Below, in pieces: positions 6,429 through 10,706 of a stretch of DNA of 10,706 nucleotides. The position numbers and the translations under genes were made by a program. The notes under the pieces are model-generated. The model ran no database searches. It saw nothing but the letters and a program-made list of their open reading frames with translations, and was not told the origin of the DNA. This stretch comes from a bacterium. Lineage in GTDB: Bacteria > Actinomycetota > Acidimicrobiia > Acidimicrobiales > CATQHL01. Location of the stretch: the NCBI GenBank assembly GCA_028819945.1, contig JAPPKQ010000164.1, positions 1-10,706 on the forward strand. Reading direction: 5' to 3'. The stretch's first letter is position 1. Every line of letters starts with the position of its first letter.

Positions 6429-8057
6429 TCAGACCGCTTCGGATTGCCGGATGGCGTACGGCAGCTGGCAGAACGTGATGCGCAAGTCGGTCAGATCGCC
6501 CTGGGGGATGTACTTCGCTGCCGCGAACACCACGGCGTCCTTGTTCTGCTGTCGGCAGATCTCGCCGAGCTGTTCGGCCCAGGTCTCGGTGAGTACGGCG
6601 TCGTTGCTGCGGAGCCATTCGATGTCGGGCCGGTACCGCAGGTAGTAGTTGCGGCGCTCGTCGCTGTGGATGAGTCCATGCTCGTCCAGTTCCCGCAACT
6701 CCGTCGGCCCGGCCGATCGGCCGGTCGCCGTGTTCATGAGCCAGGCGGCCAGGGCGGAGTAGGTCGGTAGCGTCTCGCCGGCCAGCATTCCTGCAGCAGT
6801 CACCGGTTCGCCCAGCGTGCAGTAGGTAAACGACCCGCCGAGCCCTCCGCGGAGTTCGGCGTTCCTCGCCCCCGGAACCCCTGAGATGACGCGCCGTACC
6901 CGCTCGGCCGTTATGGAGTCGGCGTAGTCCTCGCATTCGACCAGGATGAATTTGCGATCGCCGCCGTCCTGCTTGTTCAAGTCCAGCACCGCCTGCGCGG
7001 TTGTGCCGGAACCCGCGAACGAGTCGAGAACGATGGCGTTGGGGTCTCGCAGCAACTCCACGAGATAGCGGATGAGTTCGACCGGCTTCGGCTGGGGGAA
7101 GATGCCGCCAGTGCCGAAGATGTCGCCAAGCATTCGCGTGCCGCTCGCGTTGAAGCCGACGATGGCCGGGTCCAGGACGGCGTCCGGAGGTTGACCCTCC
7201 TGCACGTCGGACAGGTAACGCTTGGCGCGTGGCTCTTTGCCCGAGAAGTCGATGCGGCCCTCGCGCTCCATCTCCTGGAGGGTCTCTATGGAGTATGCCG
7301 GGTATCTGCCCGCAGGTGCCGACCAGGTAGTGCCGTTGCCGAACGTGAAGTCGTAAGGTTCGTAGTAGTTACGAGCATGCAGCGGATCCAGCTTGTACGG
7401 GCCACGGCCGTCGCCGTCGTCCTTGGGGTAACGGTCGGACTTGTCGGCACGATGGCGGATGTACCGCTCCGGGCGCTCCGCGAACCATGACTTGTTCTTC
7501 GCGTACGTGACGACGTAGTCCGCGTTCAGATTGAAGTCCTTGCTGGAGTTGCGCACCGTGTGCATCGCCCGCCGGGTCTGCGTCGCGAAGAAGTTCTCCT
7601 CACCGAACACCTCGTCCATCAGCATTCGCAGGTGATGGACCTCGTTGTCGTCGATGGAGACGAAGATCACGCCGTCATCGGAAAGCAGTTCCCGCAGCAG
7701 ATGGAGGCGGGGCCATATCATGCACAGCCACTTGTCGTGGCGCTCCATGTCCTCCCCGTCGACGGGCGACTGGTCCTTGAGCCACTGCTTCAGCAGCGGG
7801 CCGTTGGCGTTGTCGTTGTAGATCCACCCCTCGTTGCCGGTGTTGTACGGGGGATCGATGTAGATGCACCTGACGCGACCGCCGTAGCGGGGCAGGAGCG
7901 CCTTGAGAGCGTGCAGGTTGTCACCGTGGATGATGAGGTTGTCGTCGACGCCGCCAGTGCCGACCGACTGCGCCGGGTGCGGGACGAGGGGGCGCCACGG
8001 GACGGTGAGATGGTGGGCGTATACGTGCTGTTTTCCCTTGAAACCCAGCGTCGGCAT
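6429..8057 (-). CDS. mod: Type III-like modification subunit Mod: beta-class adenine-N6 DNA methyltransferase
   Basis: This 542-residue protein would methylate one adenine in its target using S-adenosylmethionine, and would also give Res its sequence specificity. The catalytic motif DPPYNTG (68-74) precedes the AdoMet-binding motif FAGSGTT (347-353). This order defines the beta class found in type III Mod proteins. The region between them (about 160-335) should hold the target-recognition domain and is the least familiar part. Residues 420-542 form an extra C-terminal region ending in FCQLPYAIRQSEAV that I cannot name. Classical type III Mod is about 650 residues, so this one is short. The ATG at 8057 is supported by AGGAGG 5 nt upstream. 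No simple-sequence repeats that would indicate phase variation are seen. The recognition sequence cannot be deduced. It is the first gene of a two-gene operon with res. Confidence 0.92.
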   Translation of the reverse strand: MPTLGFKGKQHVYAHHLTVPWRPLVPHPAQSVGTGGVDDNLIIHGDNLHALKALLPRYGGRVRCIYIDPPYNTGNEGWIYNDNANGPLLKQWLKDQSPVDGEDMERHDKWLCMIWPRLHLLRELLSDDGVIFVSIDDNEVHHLRMLMDEVFGEENFFATQTRRAMHTVRNSSKDFNLNADYVVTYAKNKSWFAERPERYIRHRADKSDRYPKDDGDGRGPYKLDPLHARNYYEPYDFTFGNGTTWSAPAGRYPAYSIETLQEMEREGRIDFSGKEPRAKRYLSDVQEGQPPDAVLDPAIVGFNASGTRMLGDIFGTGGIFPQPKPVELIRYLVELLRDPNAIVLDSFAGSGTTAQAVLDLNKQDGGDRKFILVECEDYADSITAERVRRVISGVPGARNAELRGGLGGSFTYCTLGEPVTAAGMLAGETLPTYSALAAWLMNTATGRSAGPTELRELDEHGLIHSDERRNYYLRYRPDIEWLRSNDAVLTETWAEQLGEICRQQNKDAVVFAAAKYIPQGDLTDLRITFCQLPYAIRQSEAV

Positions 8058-8279
8058 GGCCCCCTCCTACGGCGCGAACGATGCTTCGCACGGTAGCAGG
8101 GGCCTGTGACATCCCAGGGAATTCTGGCGACCGTGCCGGGGCGGCGGCGGCGGTCCGACGGGGGTCCGGTCGGGGTGCCGGCGGCGGTCGTCGGGAGCGT
8201 CTGGCGAAATCGCTCCGCCGGCCGGCCCCCCGCACCCCTCCCTAGCGGTTTGCGCCGCCCGGGCGGTCGCTGAAGAGGG
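8058..8279. other. Intergenic region between valS and mod
   Basis: This 222-bp stretch has no supported gene. It must contain the end of the valS transcript and the mod promoter, both on the minus strand. Two symmetrical sequences occur: a hairpin with GGAGCG (8194-8199) and CGCTCC (8211-8216) arms and an 11-nt loop, and a perfect 12-bp palindrome CCGCCCGGGCGG (8255-8266) only 14 nt past the valS stop. Neither is followed by a T-rich run on the minus strand, so they are at best weak terminators. The middle part (8140-8190) is a GGC/GTC-rich low-complexity tract. No clear -10/-35 pair for mod was recognised. Confidence 0.5.
8063..8068 (-). promoter_or_regulatory. Ribosome binding site of mod
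   Basis: On the minus strand AGGAGG stands 5 nt before the ATG at 8057. It is a consensus Shine-Dalgarno sequence and supports this start over any internal one. Confidence 0.8.
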
Positions 8280-10706
8280 CTACTCGGCGGCCAGGGTGGC
8301 TTCGACGGTCGGGGCCTCGCCGTCGGTGCTCTCGTCGAGCGTTAACTCTGCGATGTTGCCGGCGTCGCACAGGTCTCCGCTGGCGGCGGACAGGGCCTCC
8401 AGGAACTCCTGCGACGCCGTCACGTGTGCCGACTCGACGGGGGTGCGCAGCTTGCGGCGGGCCTCGCTCTTGGCGCGGCGGACCTGCGCCAGTACCTCTG
8501 AGGCGGCGGCGAGCACTGCGGGGTCGCCGGCACCCGGCAGTTCGTCCTGCTGGGGCCATGACGCCCGGTGGATGGAGCCCTGCTGCCACCACGACCAGGA
8601 CTCCTCGCAGGCGTAGGGCAGGAACGGCGCGAATAGCCGCTGCAGCACGCTCAGCGCGATCCGCAGGCAGGCTCGGGCACTGGTGCCGTCGCTGCCGTCG
8701 CGGTAGGCCCGGTTCTTGACCAGCTCCACGTAGTTGTCGGTGAAGTCCCAGAAGAACCGCTCGGTGCGTTCCAGTGCCCGTGCGTAGTCGAACTCGTCGA
8801 AGGCCTCGGTGGCGCTGACGATGAGTTCGCCGAGTCCGGCGATGAGCGCCTCGTCGATCGGCTCGGTCACGGCGCCGACATCGGGGGCCCTATCGCCGGC
8901 GCCGGTGTATTCCGGCCTCCGCCGTAATGACGGGGCAGCGGGGGCGCCGACATCGGGTGCCCGGTCGGCGGCGGCGCTGTCGCCTGCTGCCGCAAGGCCC
9001 AGCACGAAGCGGGCGGCGTTGAGGAGCTTGATGGCCAGGCGGCGGCCCACCTTGATCTGCGACTCGTCGAAGGCGGTGTCGGTGCCGGGTCGCCCGCTGG
9101 CCGCCCAGTAGCGCACCGCGTCGGCGCCGTAGGTCTCCAGCAGCCCGATCGGCGTGACCACGTTGCCCTTCGACTTGGACATCTTCTTGCGGTCCGGGTC
9201 CAGCACCCAGCCCGAGATGGCCGCCCGGCGCCAGGGCAGCGAGTCGTGCTCCAGGTGGGCGCGCACCACCGTGGAGAACAGCCACGTGCGGATGATCTCG
9301 TGCGCCTGCGGGCGCACGTCCATGGGGAAGGTGCGGGCGAACAGGTCGGGGTCCTCCTCCCAGCCGCACGCGATCTGTGGGCTGAGCGACGAGGTCGCCC
9401 AGGTGTCCATCACGTCGGGGTCGCCGACGAAGCCGCCCGGCCGGCCCCGCTGGGACTCCTCGTAGCCCGGCGGCGCGTCGGAGGCGGGGTCGATCGGCAG
9501 TGACGCCTCGCTGGGCACCAGGACCCGGTCGTAGCGCGGCCAGCCGTCGGCGTCGAGGGCGTACCACACCGGGATCGGCACCCCGAACCAGCGCTGGCGG
9601 CTCACCAGCCAGTCGCCGTTGAGACCCTCGACCCAGTTGCTGTAGCGGGTGCGCATGAAGTCCGGCACCCAGGCCAGTTCGGTGCCCCGGTCCAGCAGTT
9701 CCTTCCGCAGCGGCATGTCGCGCCCGCCGTTGCGGAGGTACCACTGCCGGGTGGTGATGATCTCCAGCGGCCGGTCGCCCTTCTCGAAGAACTTCACGGC
9801 GTGCTCGGTGCGCTGCGGCTCCCCGACGAGTTCCCCGGACCGCCCGAGGAGTTCGGTGATGCGCCGCCGGGCCGCGTTGGCGGTCAGCCCGGCGATCTCG
9901 CCGTAGGCGGCCCGGGCGCCGCTGCCCCAGGCGGCGTCGGGAAGCTCGGGTCGGAGCCGTCCGTCGGGACCCATGATGGGGCGCACCGGCAGTTCCAGCT
10001 CGCGCCACCAGGTGACGTCGGTAGTGTCGCCGAAGGTGCAGACCATGGCGATGCCGGTGCCCTTGTCGGGCTCGGCGAGCCCATGGGCCAGCACCGGCAC
10101 CTCGGCGCCGAACAGCGGTGTCCGCACCGACGCGCCGAACAGCGGCCGGTAGCGCTCGTCGTCAGGATGCGCCACCAGCGCCACGCACGCCGCCACGAGC
10201 TCCGGCCGGGTGGTCTCGATGAGCACGTCGCCACCCCCGTCGCTGCGACCGAAGGCCAGGCGATGCAGGGCGCCCTGGCGGGGGCGATCCTCCAATTCGG
10301 CCTGCGCCACGGCGGTCCGGAACGTGACGTCCCACAGGCACGGCGCCTCGGCCTGGTAGGCCTCGCCCCGGGCCAGGTTGCGCAGGAAGGCCCGCTGGGA
10401 CACCCGCCGGCAGCGCTGACCGATGGTCGTGTAGGTCAGGCTCCAGTCCACCGACACGCCGAGGCGGCGGTAGAGGTCCTCAAAGGCCTGCTCGTCGGTT
10501 TCGGTGAGCTGAAGGCACAGGTCGATGAAGTTCCGCCGGCCCACCGGCACCGGCTCACCGGTTGCATCCGCGGGCGGCTGGAAGTCATCGTCGTGCGGCA
10601 CCGACGGGTCGCACCGGACGCCGAAGTAGTTCTGCACCCGGCGCTCGGTGGGCAGGCCATTGTCGTCCCACCCCATCGGGTAGAAGACCTCGCGCCCCCG
10701 CGTTCG
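8280..10706 (-). CDS. valS: Valine--tRNA ligase (ValRS), 5' end cut off by window edge
   Basis: This class I aminoacyl-tRNA synthetase charges tRNA-Val with valine. About 808 C-terminal residues are present, and the frame stays open to the right edge (RGREVFYP before MGWDDNGLPTERR), so the ATG at 10676 is internal. The HIGH motif lies outside the window. Visible parts are the editing domain with TTRPELVAACVALVAHPDDERY and DKGTGIAMVCTFGD, the active-site loop KKMSKSKGN (around 9165-9190), and the anticodon-binding helices with NYVELVKNRAYRDG. The sequence type resembles the archaeal/actinobacterial ValRS group and lacks the C-terminal coiled coil of the E. coli form. The linker between NAARFVLGL and EPIDEALIAGL is expanded by an Ala/Asp-rich segment that contains ADRAPDVGA and GDRAPDVGA around a REP-like palindrome. 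No stop or frameshift results, so the enzyme is presumably active. Confidence 0.96.
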   Translation of the reverse strand, partial: RTRGREVFYPMGWDDNGLPTERRVQNYFGVRCDPSVPHDDDFQPPADATGEPVPVGRRNFIDLCLQLTETDEQAFEDLYRRLGVSVDWSLTYTTIGQRCRRVSQRAFLRNLARGEAYQAEAPCLWDVTFRTAVAQAELEDRPRQGALHRLAFGRSDGGGDVLIETTRPELVAACVALVAHPDDERYRPLFGASVRTPLFGAEVPVLAHGLAEPDKGTGIAMVCTFGDTTDVTWWRELELPVRPIMGPDGRLRPELPDAAWGSGARAAYGEIAGLTANAARRRITELLGRSGELVGEPQRTEHAVKFFEKGDRPLEIITTRQWYLRNGGRDMPLRKELLDRGTELAWVPDFMRTRYSNWVEGLNGDWLVSRQRWFGVPIPVWYALDADGWPRYDRVLVPSEASLPIDPASDAPPGYEESQRGRPGGFVGDPDVMDTWATSSLSPQIACGWEEDPDLFARTFPMDVRPQAHEIIRTWLFSTVVRAHLEHDSLPWRRAAISGWVLDPDRKKMSKSKGNVVTPIGLLETYGADAVRYWAASGRPGTDTAFDESQIKVGRRLAIKLLNAARFVLGLAAAGDSAAADRAPDVGAPAAPSLRRRPEYTGAGDRAPDVGAVTEPIDEALIAGLGELIVSATEAFDEFDYARALERTERFFWDFTDNYVELVKNRAYRDGSDGTSARACLRIALSVLQRLFAPFLPYACEESWSWWQQGSIHRASWPQQDELPGAGDPAVLAAASEVLAQVRRAKSEARRKLRTPVESAHVTASQEFLEALSAASGDLCDAGNIAELTLDESTDGEAPTVEATLAAE
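8871..8901. repeat. Direct repeat copy 1 inside valS
   Basis: This 31-bp copy starts GGCGCCGACATCGGG and matches the copy at 8943-8973 at 27 of 31 positions. The two copies start exactly 72 bp apart, so both are read in the same codon phase, and each encodes DRAPDVGA on the minus strand. Confidence 0.85.
8906..8935. repeat. REP-like palindromic element in frame within valS
   Basis: The arms ATTCCGGC (8909-8916) and GCCGTAAT (8921-8928) pair at 7 of 8 positions around a CTCC loop. On the minus strand the segment reads CCCCGTCATTACGG followed by CGGAGGCCGGAATACA. This closely resembles widespread bacterial intergenic repeats of the CGTCATTCCGGCG...GGCCGGAATCCA type, recalled from general knowledge rather than searched. 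It is translated as PSLRRRPEYT and brings a rare TTA codon and an AGG codon into valS. Confidence 0.6.
8943..8973. repeat. Direct repeat copy 2 inside valS
   Basis: This is the second 31-bp copy, differing from the first at four positions (8958, 8963, 8964, 8968). Together the copies bracket a 41-bp segment that holds the palindromic element. The arrangement could come from a local duplication, or from insertion with duplication of the flanking sequence. Confidence 0.85.

Noticed and set aside
8194..8266. Intrinsic terminator after valS
   Set aside because: A hairpin and a palindrome are present but no T-rich tract follows on the minus strand, so I list them only as intergenic symmetry and not as a terminator.
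8890..10008. 372-codon minus-strand frame overlapping valS
   Set aside because: It is an out-of-frame shadow of valS with Arg/Gly-rich, featureless sequence.
10674..10676. ATG at 10676 as the valS start
   Set aside because: The frame continues upstream with the family-typical RGREVFYP, and the catalytic HIGH region would be missing, so the gene extends beyond the window.

Overview
The window looks like chromosomal DNA from a high-GC actinobacterium. This is inferred from four things: very GC-rich codon use, frequent GTG starts, a likely leaderless GTG gene, and a valyl-tRNA synthetase whose motifs (MGWDDNGLPTERR) I associate with actinobacterial and archaeal-type enzymes. An Acidimicrobiia-like host is a guess that the sequence alone cannot settle. 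No rRNA, tRNA, CRISPR array, transposase or integrase was found.

Layout. Positions 1-2645 (minus strand) hold a compact molybdate uptake operon, read in the order regulator (HTH plus Mop/TOBE) > modA > modB > modC. modC runs off the left edge. The genes overlap or nearly touch: a 7-nt gap, then GTGA, then ATGA. A 148-bp divergent intergenic region (2646-2793) carries the likely leaderless promoter of this operon and, on the plus strand, the start region of an MscS-type mechanosensitive channel gene (2794-3906). The stop codon of mscS overlaps the stop codon of a convergent two-gene restriction-modification operon on the minus strand. That operon is mod, a beta-class DNA methyltransferase (6429-8057), followed with no gap by res, a DEAH helicase with a C-terminal PD-ExK nuclease (3903-6428). 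Together they form a type III-like R-M system. A 222-bp non-coding gap (8058-8279) separates mod from valS, whose 3' part (8280-10706) fills the right end.

How the parts work together. The regulator probably senses molybdate through its Mop domain and controls the ModABC importer: ModA binds the oxyanion, ModB is the membrane channel and ModC is the ATPase. Mod would methylate host DNA and serve as the specificity subunit, and Res would translocate on and cut unmodified DNA. The R-M cassette is visibly less GC-rich than the mod operon and fits tightly between mscS and valS, so it looks like an acquired defence module in an otherwise housekeeping stretch.

The most unusual structure is inside valS. 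The linker before the anticodon-binding helices contains a small palindrome that resembles dispersed REP-type repeats (CGTCATT...GGCCGGAAT style). It is read in frame and is flanked by two 31-bp imperfect direct repeats exactly 72 bp apart. It looks like a repeat element that was tolerated within an essential protein.
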